From NCBI RefSeq assembly GCF_018691265.1, contig NW_024881322.1:18161107-18225106 (forward strand): a stretch of 64,000 bases of DNA, read 5' to 3'. Every line of letters starts with the position of its first letter. The first letter of the stretch is position 1. This DNA is from Tyto alba (lineage: Eukaryota > Chordata > Aves > Strigiformes > Tytonidae). The notes beneath the pieces are model-generated. The model had not been told where the DNA came from. It did no database searches and saw only the letters and a list, made by a program, of their open reading frames with translations. Shown piece by piece: positions 24,156 through 37,829 of the stretch. The translations under genes and the position numbers were made by a program.

Positions 24156-26239
24156 ACAAAGAGTCAAGCATTCAAACCTTAGGAAATGTTAGATTTAATG
24201 CAGCTAGTATTACTTCTTTTCCAAATGATTGATAGATTTGAGCTGAAACTTTCAGCAACAGAAAAGCACATAGCCAGAATCCAGGAAGTTAATTCCTACT
24301 CGTTATAGTTGGGCCATTAAAACTACTCTAGTAGGGAAAAGGGTCAAGTGACTGGGTATTAAATAGCCTGCTGCCTGTTCTGCATTCTCATCTGTGCTCA
24401 TCAGCTGTAACTGGTGTGCAATTCTGAAAGAGAGTTTGCATGCCAAAAAATGTGGAATCGTCCTGTTAAGTGAAATCTGTCCTTTTTTTCATAACCTGTT
24501 CTGTATTTTCTTTTATAGAAACTACATATACCTTGTGTTTGTCCATTATGCATTGTTTCCACAAGAGAAGGCCAAATGTTTTTGTTACTGATAAAAACAG
24601 ATTAAGAGTTTGGGAGATGGAAATGATAAAGTGGAGAGATGAACTCCATCCAGCACTTGGCCATGCTACAGATTAGCTAAGCAGCACCTTTCAAATTCTC
24701 CTTTACTTGTGCCTCAGTGCCACCATGGGACTATAGCTGCAGACCAGGAGCACAAGGTTTTCCAGAAACACAAAAGGGCTGGTTTTGTCCTCAGTGTTCA
24801 TACGATCATAAATACGTAGATAAGACTAATGTGTGTGAATTAAAAGTTACTTTGAGGGCAGATGAAAGGCATAGCATCTCTTGCACTGTAAGTGTTCAGG
24901 CTACTGGTTTTATGTAGGCTTTGAAGGACAGTACCTGCTGCCCTGGAGTTATCTGTAATATTTCTCTTGTATTGCTAATGCACAGCCCACAGTTGGCAGC
25001 TCTAGTCCAGAATCTGGGCAAAGCCAGGATCACCTAGATTGCTCTTTCTCCTTTAGAGATGTTCTATTCAAGTATCAACAACAGCTGTAGGTACGTAGCT
25101 CATGGAACCTGACAGATTTGCAGCCTGAACTAATACAGGTTGACGGCATTAGGAGTTTGAGGATTCAATGAATCATGAAACTTGCAAACATTGTTTTTCA
25201 CATTCACATTTCACATTCACATATGAATTAGCAGGTGAAAATGCAGATAACTGATTTTTTCTTTTTTTCTACCATACAGATGATTTAAAATGTAATTCCC
25301 AGAATATTTATATTCTTTTTATTAAACTTCATGATTACTATGAGTGACAAATCAAATGACCAAGAATAAAAATGTCTCCTATGTCTTGCCTAGAAACATA
25401 CAGTATTTTTAGTCTGTATGAAAAGCTTATCATCTTAACTTTAAAGTAAATGACCTTACTGTCGCAGCTTGTCAGGTAAGGGCAGACTACATTGAGCTCT
25501 GTGCACTGTGGAACTTTCAGCCACCAATTATTTCCTTCTCTTCCTCCTCCTGCTTTTATTTGTGTGCTAACTTAAAGAGTAATGACTCTGCCCTCAGTGC
25601 AGTGCTATGGAGATGAAATCAACCCAGTGCTGACCTGCCCCATGTATTTCACTCAGTACCTGACACTGTTTATCTCTTGAAGAGAGTGCTTTTCTTCTTA
25701 AGTTGTAGGACTCCCCTGACTTTCTGAATCAGTGCAATCCTATGTAGAAGACATCTGCAGTCTGTGACAACCTGTGTTACACGGTAGATGACGACTGCAT
25801 TGCCTACTTGGCTGTTACTACTATTAGCAGTCATATTTTAGCTGAAACAATCACAAGGGAGTCCATTAAGCTGAAGCTATTTAGCATCCAGTGTAAACAA
25901 AAGATATATATGTTTTTACTGTTTGTTCTTTGGTGTAACAGTATATATATGTATAAGGGGAGAGAGGAAGTAATTGGGGGGTTGGGGGGTAGGGAGGTAA
26001 AGGAGCATGGAGGGAGGGAAAGGTAGGGACAGAGAAGAGAGCGCCCAGAAGCCCTTAAGATATATTTTTTGTATCAGGTCCCAGACAAGATGGGGATATT
26101 TTCTTCAGAGTCACTGATCAAAATATCATGTTAACTCATCACACAGGTAGTTGAAACACTGCAGCATTTAAAGGAAGAGTCATTCTTTGTCCTCTTCTCA
26201 TTTTTCCCAGCAGATTCTTAGCACCCCGAAAAAGCTGAT

Positions 26240-26260
26240 AAAAAAAAAAAAAAAAAAAAA
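26240..26260. repeat. A21 homopolymer run
   Basis: Uninterrupted A run after AAAAAGCTGAT. Confidence 0.9.
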
Positions 26261-27573
26261 TAGACAAGAGTCACCTGCAATATTGCTGTTTGCCTGTGAA
26301 ATATTGTTATATGTCTAATGCATTATTTTGCTTTAAAGAGGAAGGTTACTTGCACTGTCTATGATAAACACTCAAAGCAACCAGTAATCTCATAAAATCT
26401 GCAAATTGAGCAATAAAGACAACAGTTCTAACACCAAGAGAAAAGGAAGAAACTGCTTTTACTTTTTTTTTTGGCATTTAGTTAGACTTGTAAAAGAAGT
26501 TTAATTTCCATAAATTGTTTTATTATCATGAACCAAGAGTGTCTTAGCTACCATTCATGTCTCACTCCTATTCTGAAGGCTTTTTTTTGTGTGTTGCATA
26601 ACCAGTGAATGCCTCAAGCTTTCCAAATTACTACTTATCTGTAATTATTTGTGGCTAGATATTTTGTCTCAGCTGCAAACCAACCCCACCACCGCCACCA
26701 CCATTCTCCAGCTATTTTTCTTTCTTCTGCCACCAGTTCACCTGTAGAATACTATAGCAATAAAAAATAGTAAATGTAGGAAATAGGATCCCCAGACATC
26801 CTTCGAAGTTTTTAAGAGCTGTCTGAGTATGCAATGGATACTTTGTAAATGAGGTCCAAGGTAATTTGTTGCATCTTTATCTCATGTTGTTGTCAACAGT
26901 CTTTAAATTGACATTAAAATGTTACATGAATTCTTTATGCTAAAAGTATGACTATATGAGCAAGCTTGCTGATGGGGATCACATGGGGGTTTTTTCTAAT
27001 ATTTTGCTAAAGAAGAAATGTTTTACTGGGAAAAAATCATTCTATCTAAACCAGTATCTCAGAACAACTAATAATGTGTATCCTTTTACATTATCACAGA
27101 TACTATATTTTCCTTGGCTTTTGGTCAAGTGGAAGTTCTTTACAAAATTGTGTTAAGTATAGATTGAGGGAAACAAAATCTTTCTTGAGTTACGGGTTCC
27201 TTACATTGTACAGTTGCCTTTATTGAAGTACCTGAGTGTATATATATTTATTTATATAAATTGTTAAAGAGAAAGTAGAGCCAAATGAAAATGAAGAAAA
27301 AGCCAATTTCCAACCATGGATACAAATATAAAGATAATAAGATAAAATCTTCTGACAGTGTTAGAAAATGTGATAAAAAAAATATAAACAGCAAATATAA
27401 AAAAGCTATATCTATGATGCAAAAAGCTGTGTCATCATTGGAAATGCATAAATGATTTTGCAGTTAATATTTCTATGAAACATAAATGTTTAAAATGTTA
27501 TCACTAAACATGTAATCTCATGTCTAGAACCAGTTATTCACTGGGTATGACATAAAATGTCATAATAACATTT

Positions 27574-27595
27574 AACAGTCAACAGTTTGACTGTT
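27574..27595. repeat. Perfect 9-bp inverted repeat with 4-nt loop
   Basis: AACAGTCAA, loop CAGT, TTGACTGTT. Confidence 0.9.
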
Positions 27596-27882
27596 GAGTT
27601 AAAACATTTTGCAAAAAAGTATGAATTCAAGTATCTTATGTCCAATCTAAGATATTTATCCATTGTTCTTGAAATAAAATAGTATCAGAAATGTTTAAAG
27701 GATTTTGTAACACCTAGGAATCAAATCCAAACTCCTATTTCGCACAGCACACTTACAAATAATGCTCTTAAAATTGACAATATCTCCTGCTGCCATTTTG
27801 TTTAGTAAAAAACCCTAGAACAAGACATTTTAAATCACTGACATTAAAAGCAGAGAAACTGTGAGTTCTCTTAGGGACTATG

Positions 27883-27906
27883 AAAAAAAAAAAAAAAAAA
27901 AAAAAA
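27883..27906. repeat. A24 homopolymer run
   Basis: Followed by CAAACAATAAAATAG. No recognisable retrocopy upstream. Confidence 0.9.
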
Positions 27907-28334
27907 CAAACAATAAAATAGATAACATCAACTGACATAAATGCCTGAAATCAAGATAGCAGATAGATAATGGCAAAAGTGACCAGAAAGCTCAGAAATA
28001 TCAGTTATTAGCTTACTTTATTAGAATCACTTTATTAACTGTTAAATTACCATATATGATTAATGTGAAGCAGAACAGAACAGCTAAAGATTAAGCAGGA
28101 AATATAATCATCTTCTGTTCTGAAAGCTGGAGAAAGGGAAAAGATATTTGGAATAAAGATAAAAGTTGGAATTGCTTAACTCTAAGGTAAATAACTGAGG
28201 AGATTAATGGAAAACTGAGCTGGGCAGCAGGAGCTTAAGTTTATTACTTTTGCTAAAAACAGACCAATTCAGAGACTCTTTGAACAGGTTTAGGTTTTAC
28301 ACTATACTCATCTATACATACATATGCTCATCAG

Positions 28335-28570
28335 ATCACAGAGTAATTCAGCCTGGAAGTGGCTTCCAGGGGTCATCTAGTCTGACCTAATGCTCAGGGC
28401 CAATAGAATCAGACTGGGTGGCTGAGGGCTGTGTCCATTTCAGTCCCGAACATTTCCAAGGATGGACATCCCAGAATCCCTCTGGACAACATGTGTCGTT
28501 GTTTGATTATTGTCATGATGAAGAATTTTTCCTTATATCTAATTGTAATTTCCCATGTTTCACTTGAGTT
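28335..28570 (-). mobile_element. CR1 LINE 3' tail (minus strand, old)
   Basis: Begins ATCACAGAGTAATTCAGCCTGG, the reverse of a CR1 3' end, followed by GGTCATCTAGTCTGACCTAATGCTCAGGGCC and CCAAGGATGGACATCC...CCTCTGGACAAC, matching the order of CR1 3' regions with many substitutions. Truncated at about 28570. Confidence 0.7.
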
Positions 28571-31500
28571 GGTTACCTCTTTATATGTATAATTACATGT
28601 ATTCATGTGTGTGTATACATACATCTAAAAACACACATACCTTTTTGTAATGTAGACGTGATGCAAGCACAACACGGACCCTTTCAAAGGCTGGAACAGG
28701 TGACTTAAACTAGATGTTATTGGCTAAATCAGGTATTTCTAACAACCTTTTATAGATTCGGTTATCTTCCCTGTTGTCACAGAAGAGCACTGTAGTTACA
28801 GAGGTGATACAAAAACCTGAAGCAAAGGCATTGAGAGTTACTTCACACTCCTAATTCATGCTTCAGATTTTATTTTCTTGTTGCATTTATAGGAAATGAG
28901 TAAAAAAATAACTTTTTAACTCTAATATATCCAACAGGCTGTCCAAGCTGAATATTGAAGTGTCCAGTTGCAGAGTTTACAGGGGTTAGGCTTCATAATA
29001 CTGGGATCTTCCAGTTACTTTCTACTAATATTTGTTAAAGGATGTGCTGTTGCTGACTTAAGTACATTTCCTGAAATCTGTGGACTTGACTTAGTTGAAA
29101 AATAATGCAACAGTCTTATGATTGGCTATAAAGTACTTGCAAAATTACAGATTTAAGTTTTTCTGTATTTTGAGAAGGCAGAGAGTACTGTGATTCAAAA
29201 TATGTTTATTTGTTGATACATTTTTGCCTATCAGAGGCTATAACAAAACAATAGACAAAAACACTTTCTCCTCTCTCTGGCAGCTGACTTTGTTTCTTAG
29301 ACAAATTTAGAAGTTTTCTGGTGGATTATGAGTTAGTTCACTTTCTACATGTAAGCAGTCCGAATAAGATGCAATTTTCTGTAAAATTCAGGGTCTGTTT
29401 CTTCCCTGGATCCATGTCAGTTTTATTTTTGTCATCTGCAAAACATGATGAAATATGTCTTATAAGGAATCAAAATGTAGGTAAAACATGATTTTGTTCT
29501 TGCTTTCATTGTCAGAGCAGTAGTTCAGCTTCACTTGCTAAATAAGTTTTGTGTTTTTTGAATGCCTGTGATATTCTTGTATTTTACTACTTACAATATT
29601 TATTCTGATTCAGTCTCTTAACTGAGATTTTTATATGAAGCACTTATTTGTAAGTGGTAAGCATAACAATGTGTGAATTAATAGTTCAGTTTTAAAGGGG
29701 GAAATGGATATACTGATACTACATCTCTAGCTACATCCTTGCTTTAGTTGTACAATTAAGAAAATCATATATTTATTTTTTTAGCCTACCAACATAACCT
29801 TAGTGCAGAAATGTGTATGATAACGTCTATACAGAAACTGTTATGACCTAAGTTTTATAAAAGGCCTTATACATAGTTGTTTTGGTGGAGATTTGTCATC
29901 TGACCTTCATATATAAGGAATTTATAGTATTCTTGGAAGAATGATCCAAGGCTTTTCATGCTGGTTGTGCAGAATGACAGGAAATCAGACAGTTGACAAC
30001 AGAAGACTCTCTTTCTTATGCCCCCTCACAAGAGTAGATTTATCAAAAAATAAAAGTTGAGCACCTGAACTGTTGTAGTCAGAAACCAGAAATGAGGGAA
30101 GAAAGCTACAAAATCTGTGAAAAGGGAATTGAAATTATACAGACCCAGTTGTTAATCTGAGGCTTCTTTGTAAACTCTCCTATGAAAAGAATTCAAAAAA
30201 AGTTATATTTTCATCTCCATTTTATAATGGAAAGCAATAAAAGGAATTGAGAAAATTAAAAGATACGGTATGATTTAATTAGGAGATAGGTGGATAGGAA
30301 AGTGGAAGCAGTGAAGAGAAAAATACATGGGGCTTGTGAGAAAGTGGAATACGAGTAAGACATTGAAGATTATCAAGTGTGGGAATTCAATCACAGAGAA
30401 ATAGGTCTGGCAGAAACTCATCCTGAAATAGCTATTACTTCTAACTGGTATAATTGGCATTAATTTGACAGTTTCTGTATGTCATTGCATCATATTATAG
30501 ACATATACAGTAAAAAAGAAGACCAATGGAATCACATAATTTAGTATCATAATCTTTTAGAGTAAGTACTGACTTTCCTTGTGGTCATGAAAGATCAAAT
30601 ATAATAATAGGTTATTGATCCTCACTGGAATATTGGGTTGTGTTACATTAAAATAAAGTAATTACTAATTATAAATATAGATAATGTTACTACCATATGC
30701 TTGCCTCAGAGGAGAAACAGCTATACTGACAATACATCATAAAATAAATCTTTGTTATAAAAATAATTTATTAAGAATAATGTTTCGTAGCAAAGTCTCA
30801 GTACTGATATAGATCACTTTCAGGTTTCATCCACTATCAATCATCTCTATTTCAGAAGAATGCAAGCAATATTGTACAGAAACTTTTTCTTTGCTTGTAT
30901 ATTTGAATATTTGCAATTTCTTCTTATTTTCTAGAAAAGCATATTAAAATTATTTTTATTACTTACCTTAAAACAAACTATGTTAGTGTTTTCAGTCAAA
31001 GAGGTATCAATAGCATATTCTGGTTTTTATGGTTTTTTACTCCTGAATCCACAAAGTCGCAACATCAGCTCCAAGTTTTGAAAATTAGAGATTGGTTTAA
31101 ATGAAGATCTTACCATCTGTCTTGACCACAAAGAAACACAAATATGTTGCAACTTGATAAAAACATTTGTTTGGCACTCTGTCAAACATTTACTATTTGT
31201 GACAGGGAATACTTGTGTGACCTACTTGTACTTCGAAATACCAAAGAGAAGTCATAGATGTTCAAAAGGAAATACAAGCTACTGGATAGTTAACCACTGT
31301 TTAGGTTTTCCACTGTGGTAAACCAATACTGTAGCATGAGAGTCATTCTCCTGGAGCACTCAGAGGTCTCCTTTGTCTAGTTACAGACATGTGCAAGAAG
31401 TTACAGATGTGGAAATGCCACTTTTTCTCAATCACTTGTCCACTTAGGCTGCACCTTCACTTTTGTCACAGTAGGAAAAAGGTAATATTGACAAATGGAG

Positions 31501-32084
31501 AGAGACTTATTTCACCAAGTGGAAATACAACAAGTGTGGAACCTCTCCGAAAATTCCAAAAGCAGTTTAAATCAAATATATATTTGAACTTTCTGTAATG
31601 GACCTTACTAAACACTGGCCTGGAAGTATTTAGACCAAAAATCTATAGTTTGAAACTATCTCTGATAACATAAACTATATAGATTCATTAAGAAGAAAAC
31701 CAGCTTTACCCAAAGGACAGCATATTCAAAACACTATCAAATTGATTCTATTTCTCATAATTGGCAATAGAAATGCATTGTTAGCATAGAGAATGAAGAA
31801 TGCATTTCCCCACAATTGAGGACTTTATGGAGAGGCAGGCTCCAGGGCTGAAGATTTTGAGGGAAATTTTATTAACACTGCTGCATGCTATTACTTCTTT
31901 AGAAAAGGGATTGCCACTAAAGCTGCAAAGAATGAAAACTGACACTTCATCATAATTTTGTGTTTCTTGGTGAACTGCATCAATATCTTTTAATCTGTGA
32001 TGTCATATACATCTCCATCAATCTGGACACTTTATATAACTTCAGTTGCTAAGACAGATATTCTTGTCATCTTTACATCTTTCT

Positions 32085-32489
32085 TTGGGCACAGACACCT
32101 TGATCATCCAGGTGAAAAACACAGGTGCTAAATCAGTGTCTGCTCCACCGTAGATCTCCATGGGTGGCAGGGGGGGCCGCCCTGCCGTCTCCCCACAGGA
32201 TACAGGGGGGTCTCTGCTCCGGCACACCTCCCCCCTCCTTTCTTCCTCCGTTCCTCCACTGACCTTGGTGTTCATGCAGCTGCAGCAACTTCTCCTCACC
32301 AGTCCCACTGCTCCTCACCATGTCCCTTCTTAAATACGTTATCGCAGAGGTGCAGCCGATTGGCTCAGTTTTGGTGCAGAGGTGGAGCTGACTTGGAGCT
32401 GGGGGAGCTCTGAGAAGCTTCTCACAGAGGCCACCCCTATAGCCACCCCCCGCTACCAAAAAACCCCACCACTCACTCAACCCAGGACA
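32085..32489 (-). mobile_element. ERV LTR, family L1 copy 2 (U3/R part, minus strand)
   Basis: Reverse-strand start TGTCCTGGGTTGAGTG ends at 32489. It is closely similar to 10090-10485, including the run around CTGCTCCACCGTAGATCTCC, GTCTCTGCTCCGGCACACCT and CCAATCGGCTG in reverse. Similarity fades near 32085, so about 60% of the LTR is missing at its 3' end. The TATA-like ACGTATTTAAG is at about 32331-32341. Confidence 0.8.
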
Positions 32490-35400
32490 GATGACATATG
32501 GTATGGAATATCCCTTGGGTCAGTTGGGATCAGCTGTCTCAGCTCTGTCCCCTTCTAATATCTTATGCACCTCCATCCTGCTTGCTGGTGGGACAGTGTG
32601 AGAAGCAGAAAAGGCCTTGATGCTGTGTAAGAACTGCTCAGCAGTATCTACAACATTGCTGTGTTATCAACACTGTTTAATCACAAATCCAAAATATGGA
32701 ACCATGACACTGTAAGAAAATTACCTCCCTCCCAGATAAAACCAGTACAGATGTGACCAGATCCTGCAAAAGACTAGGTGATGCAGCTGCCTGCAGTAGC
32801 AGAGAGCTGTCCTCAGTGACTGCAGCCTCTCTTGCATTGCCTATGTAGTCTTTGCTTACATCTAGAAGTGATAGACTTCTTGGTATCTTTATATCCATGT
32901 GGCAACTTTTATCTCATAGACTTCTTTTAAGGCAAGAAGCATCTGCAGTAAACTACATTTAAGCCATCAGAAAAGAAAAGATATATCAACATTTGGCAAA
33001 TTTACATACTTATTCCATTAAAATACAGCACAATATTGTCAAAGCTATCAGCACACCAACTGCAAATACTCTGGGCCCTAGGTCTTTGGACCGAAAGTAT
33101 TACATTTTAATTTCTGCTTTCACCTAATGCTGATAAAAATTCCACAGCCTGAAAGATCAGAGAAGCACAACCCAGTTGCTTCAGGGTCAGTTTCCCCATA
33201 AGGTCTACCCACGATTGCTTGGAGTTCTGAAGAGTACCATTCTTATGGATAAGGGGTGGGGTGTGGTATTAGGACTTCTTACTCCATCATCAGTCATCTT
33301 TGGTCATGACCGGATTGTCACAGGTTGTTAGAAACTCATGGCCCAGAGCCGTTTCAGTCCACGCAGTCAGGGCTGTGACAGCATACTATGTAGTAAAAAG
33401 TCTTGAGGGGGGTGGTTCATCAAGTATTTTGTTAGGAAAAGACAGGCTCATCTCAGAGGCAATTGCATTAGGAAATGAATGGTGAGTTCTGCTAAGTTTG
33501 CTTCAGTGTTTTGTTGAGAAAAAAGTGGTCATGTGTAACATAAGGAGAGTTGAGCTCAAAGGCTAACAGGAAAGATAATGGAAATCTATCAGAGCAATAA
33601 AGTGGAGCGATCTGACTAATGAATAGGTCACTAATCCTGTGTGAGTGTGGTCAACAAAATACTAAGCAAATACTTGACATTCTACAGTCAGTGCAGCAAA
33701 GCAGATTTTTCTAAACAAGGGAGTCTCCATTTGGCCTAATACATAGCAAGAAGTATAGCACACCATACTTTCCCTGTAGCTCAAGACCTAACCTTGGTCG
33801 CTCAGTTGTCTCATAATGCTGTGAGTAAATGCAGTGAGATAATCTGTAGCTATAGCCCCATGGAACTCAGCTGCCTCTGGAGGTGACACAGTTGTACACA
33901 TTGCAGGAATACAATTTTTTTAAACTTCAGTAAATACCTTGTTTAGTATCCTTTCTCATTTCCCCTGCTACTGTAATACATGTGTGTGGATACACACACA
34001 CTCAGACAAGAGGTAAGGGTATAAAAAACATGAAGGGGCCATCAAGACATTAGCCTATGGATAAAGTTGCATATCCTTGCAAAACAAGGTCATCTGTCGT
34101 TTTAGCAAAAGCACTAAAAAAAACCCTAACTGAAATTAAATTATTTCTGAGACACATATGTAAATGTTTACATTCTGAGGGAAAGTGAGTGAAAGTATCG
34201 ATGTTTTGCTTGTGCTCTATAGCAAAGTGTTTACATAATGAAAAAAGATATCTGTTATTTTATATTACCTCTATACTGCACCATTGCTTTAAATGTGCTT
34301 GAATATATTGGAGCATTCACTTTCAGATAATTATTTCTGATGGATGGGTGTACATTTAAAATGTTTTGTAGTGGGATATTTAATTATTTTCCAACTAGAG
34401 CACTTTTGTGATAATAGACCTCACTTTCCTTCCTCAATAGATCTAGCAGTATCATGTATTATGTTTATAACACAATTTGTAGATAATCCTTTAAGGTTTT
34501 CTGATGGATTTTGTTTTATTTTTGTTTAGCAATGACTGTTACAAATTTCTTCTATTTGGCTTTTGCATAGCTTGATGTTTGAAATACCTGTTTGTTCCCC
34601 TTCTCCTTATCAGTTCCAGGATAATTTAAGGGGTCTACCTTAAGAAGATCAAACAAAACAAATAAATTATGACAACATCAAAAAAACCCACAAACCTGAT
34701 GACTTCACTATATTGAGAGATGGTTTTAAGTAGTTAGGAAAAAGCAGAATTTGTTTTGAGGCTACTTTTACTCATCATTTTACAGTTAGAAACAACTTTT
34801 CTATTTATTAGATAAGCAGAAAGAAAAACAATAATTTGTAAGATCATTGATTCCAACTCCAGATAGAAGTAGGTTAAGAAATCCTCATGCTGAGTAAGAA
34901 GCTACAGGTGTACAAGCTGTATGATACATAATAAAGACTAAATAAAGCTTGACATCTGTCCTCCTAGGGTGTCTCATTGAGAGAAGCATCACTGTTGTGG
35001 GTTTGCCTTCTTCCATGCCCCAATGAAAGTAAAATGGGAAGCAATCTTCTGGGGCTGAGACTGGAGGGGAAATTAAAATACAATATGAGAGTAACGTCTA
35101 AGGACTAAAGGGAAACTGAGGTCTTCTGAGGGGAGATAATTAGCAAATCATGTGTAATACCATAAAAATACTTTATTTCAATAATGAGAACTGATTCTAG
35201 ATACAGAAAGTATGATGCTGTGGTTGTTACAATTAAAGGTTGAAATCAGTCAGAATAGAAAGAGCTTACTGAAAGAATAGGCTCAAAGTTTTCTTAAAAA
35301 TTAGTATAGATGTGGTTGGGACCTTTACAGAAAGGAAATAAATAGCTGAACAGTAAATTATCTTGGAATTTTACTTTTAATAATATATGGTATTGCTTCT

Positions 35401-35806
35401 TTCCTCAACTTTTATCTCTTCATTGGCTACTTAAGTAATTTATTATTTAGAAGAAGTATGTTGGTATGCTTATTGTCCATATAATGTCTAACAAGTAACA
35501 CCATTTTTCTATATCTTACAAAATGTCACCTGTGATACTGAAGTAGGGTAAGTGTAATTTTTTTACACAGAGCAGAATCCAACATACCTGAATACAACAT
35601 TATTCATGTAAGATAGCTTTATGCTTACTAAAAAATTCTATTTTACAGAAGCCCAAAAGTAAGACTAAAAGGTCTCAGATATCTATATTAAGAATAAACA
35701 AGCCCAAATGAAACAATAGTTTGGAATAAAAAGACAAAGGAGAGGATAAGCATGAAAAATCATTACTAAGAGATACAAATTTGGAAGACGGAACAAACTT
35801 ACTTAT

Positions 35807-36255
35807 AGACTCATAGAATCATTTAGGTTGGAAAAGACCTTTAAGATTGTCAAGTCCAACTGTTAACCTAACACCACCAAGTCCAGCACTAAACCATGTC
35901 CCTAAGCACCACACCTACACATCTTTTAAATACCTTCAGGGATGGTATCTCGATCTCTTCCCTGGGCAGCCTGTTCCAGTGCTTGATAACCCTTTATGTG
36001 ATGAAATTTTCCTAGTATCCAATCTAAACCTCTCCTGGCGCAACCTGAAGCCATTTCCTCTCCTGTAAGTTGTTACTTGGGAGAAGGGACTGACACCCAC
36101 CTCACTACAGCTTCCTTTCAGGTGGTTGTAGAAAGTGATAAGGTCTCCCTTGAGCCTCCTTTTCTCCAGGCTAAACAACTTCATTTCCCTTAGCTGGTCC
36201 TCATAAGACTTGTGCTCTAGACCCTTCACCAGCTTTGTTGCCCTTCTTCGGGCTT
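35807..36255 (-). mobile_element. CR1 LINE 3' fragment (minus strand)
   Basis: The left end GACTCATAGAATCATTTAGG is the reversed CR1 tail. The body carries TTGGAAAAGACCTTTAAGAT, TGGGCAGCCTGTTCCAGTGC and, on the minus strand, [20 protein letters not shown] and [12 protein letters not shown], all CR1 ORF2 3' landmarks. It stops abruptly at about 36255 where an LTR-type element begins. It does not resume on the far side of that element. Confidence 0.88.
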
Positions 36256-36300
36256 GTGTTGTGGAAGCTCTCAAATAAACAAATAACAACCAAGATAAAA

Positions 36301-36306
36301 TTTATT
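36301..36306 (-). promoter_or_regulatory. Polyadenylation signal AATAAA of the second LTR-type element
   Basis: Minus-strand GTTGAAAAATAAATTTTATC, about 50 bp before the CA end of the element, the expected location for an LTR polyA signal. Confidence 0.45.
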
Positions 36307-36869
36307 TTTCAACACAATTAACCGGCACTCTGCAAACATACAAATGACGGGTTCAGATGTCTGTGAGAAGAGAAAAAAACTATCACATAATTTCAGTAAC
36401 TAACTCTAACTAAGCATATCACTTACATTCCGTGGCCTTCTGGGCTATCCCTTCAGGAGGAGGTGATCCATTAAGAATCAAATTTAGAAGAAAAGGACCT
36501 TCTACTACAATATCTTGTGTGGTATGTAACCTCTCTGTTTCCTTAGCTTCTTTTAGTGAGAGGAGACCCTTCTCCCACTCTGAATATTGCTGGTCAGTTT
36601 CCTTAAGTGAGGTAGAAAAAAACAAGAAAGGTCTAGCTGGTCCCCACGGTCCCTTCTCCACACCACCTCTTAGGGTTTAACAACAACCCCCCCAAAAAAA
36701 AAAAGACTTTCAACCTCAAGGATCTTCTTAGGGCAGCATCCCAACCCATAGGAACCACAAGGAGTTTCCTTGGGCAGCCGCCCTATCCAAGGGGAGAGTC
36801 CTTAACCACAGCACACACCACCCCACTCCAGGGGGGACTGGCACAAAATGGCTCCCCCAGGGGACTCCA

Positions 36870-36875
36870 TTTATA
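36870..36875 (-). promoter_or_regulatory. TATA box of the second LTR-type element
   Basis: TTTATA on the plus strand is TATAAA on the minus strand, about 200 bp into the element, with GC-rich flanks. Placement fits a U3 core promoter. Whether it is active is unknown. Confidence 0.5.
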
Positions 36876-37829
36876 CCCAGACTGAATCTGACCTGTGGTC
36901 AGTATCTACCCCTATTGGCTGAGGACCCCAATTACCATATACTCTGAGAACAAGGGCACAGAAAAGGTTCAATAGCCAGGAAACCCCATTTTCATCGGGC
37001 AGGTGCACCTGCCCCAGTATGTATGGATATTCTGTGAGCTTACCTAATAAAATACTCAATTCCAAAATGTGACCAACCTAGATTTTTTTCCCAAAAAATT
37101 TGCTGTCAAGCAAGTTGACAAGCAAAATTGACAAGCAACTGAAGAGGTGAGTTAAGTCACAGCACACTTGAGTTCCCCATGGTGCCTTTATGTGAAGCGT
37201 AGATTGGTTTCAGTGTTGTATGTGGTATATGCATAGATGTGATGTAAGGATGACCACTACAGGAAGTGCCATTGAAAGGGTAGGAGCAATGGTAGATGTT
37301 TGTACAATTGGGTTTTACTGAAATTTTCTAGGTGCAGTTAAATCCCACACTTCATTAAGTTTTCTGGACCAAATTCAACACTAAGTTATGCACTTTAGTA
37401 CCTTATTGAACTCAACAGGCTTATAGGGGCTGAAGTCAGCATTAACTATAGCCATCTGTTATTTTATCATGCCATACTCAATTATTTTTATTTAGCTCTT
37501 TCACTCATATGCAATAAAACTGTCAAAGTTGTCAAGAACTCCAAGAAATGAAGCCTTGGAGTTGATGCCTTAAGATTTTTAATATTTCTTCCAATACAGA
37601 TCCTTGTGCCTTAAAAATCCTGCCAGAAGCACATTTGGTCTGATAGTTTGATAGGACATGATCCAAAGGCTTGTGGATAGTTAGTAGAATAGATAACTGC
37701 AAAGAATTTATCATTTATCTGTATAGATCTTGCAATAGTATATTCAACAGTACGGATATTAAAAACATATATTTCATTAGATAACTGCTTTTAGTGTGCA
37801 CATAGTAAAATGTTACCATTACTATAGTA

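Larger units (their letters stand above)
36256..37076 (-). mobile_element. LTR-type retroelement, second family (minus strand, composite or solo LTR)
   Basis: Read on the minus strand it runs from TGGTCACATTTTGG (at 37076) to CTTCCACAACA (near 36256), so the ends are TG...CA. A TATAAA lies at 36870-36875 in GGGTATAAATGGAG context, followed by GGAGCCATTTTGTGCCAG. An AATAAA lies at 36301-36306. Between them an 80-codon minus-strand frame (36419-36661) looks weakly like the connection/RNase H part of a retroviral pol, which would make this a provirus with a large internal deletion. Alternatively it is a single long-R LTR and the frame is chance. It differs from the LTR at 9.4 kb. No intact viral gene is present. 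Confidence 0.6.
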
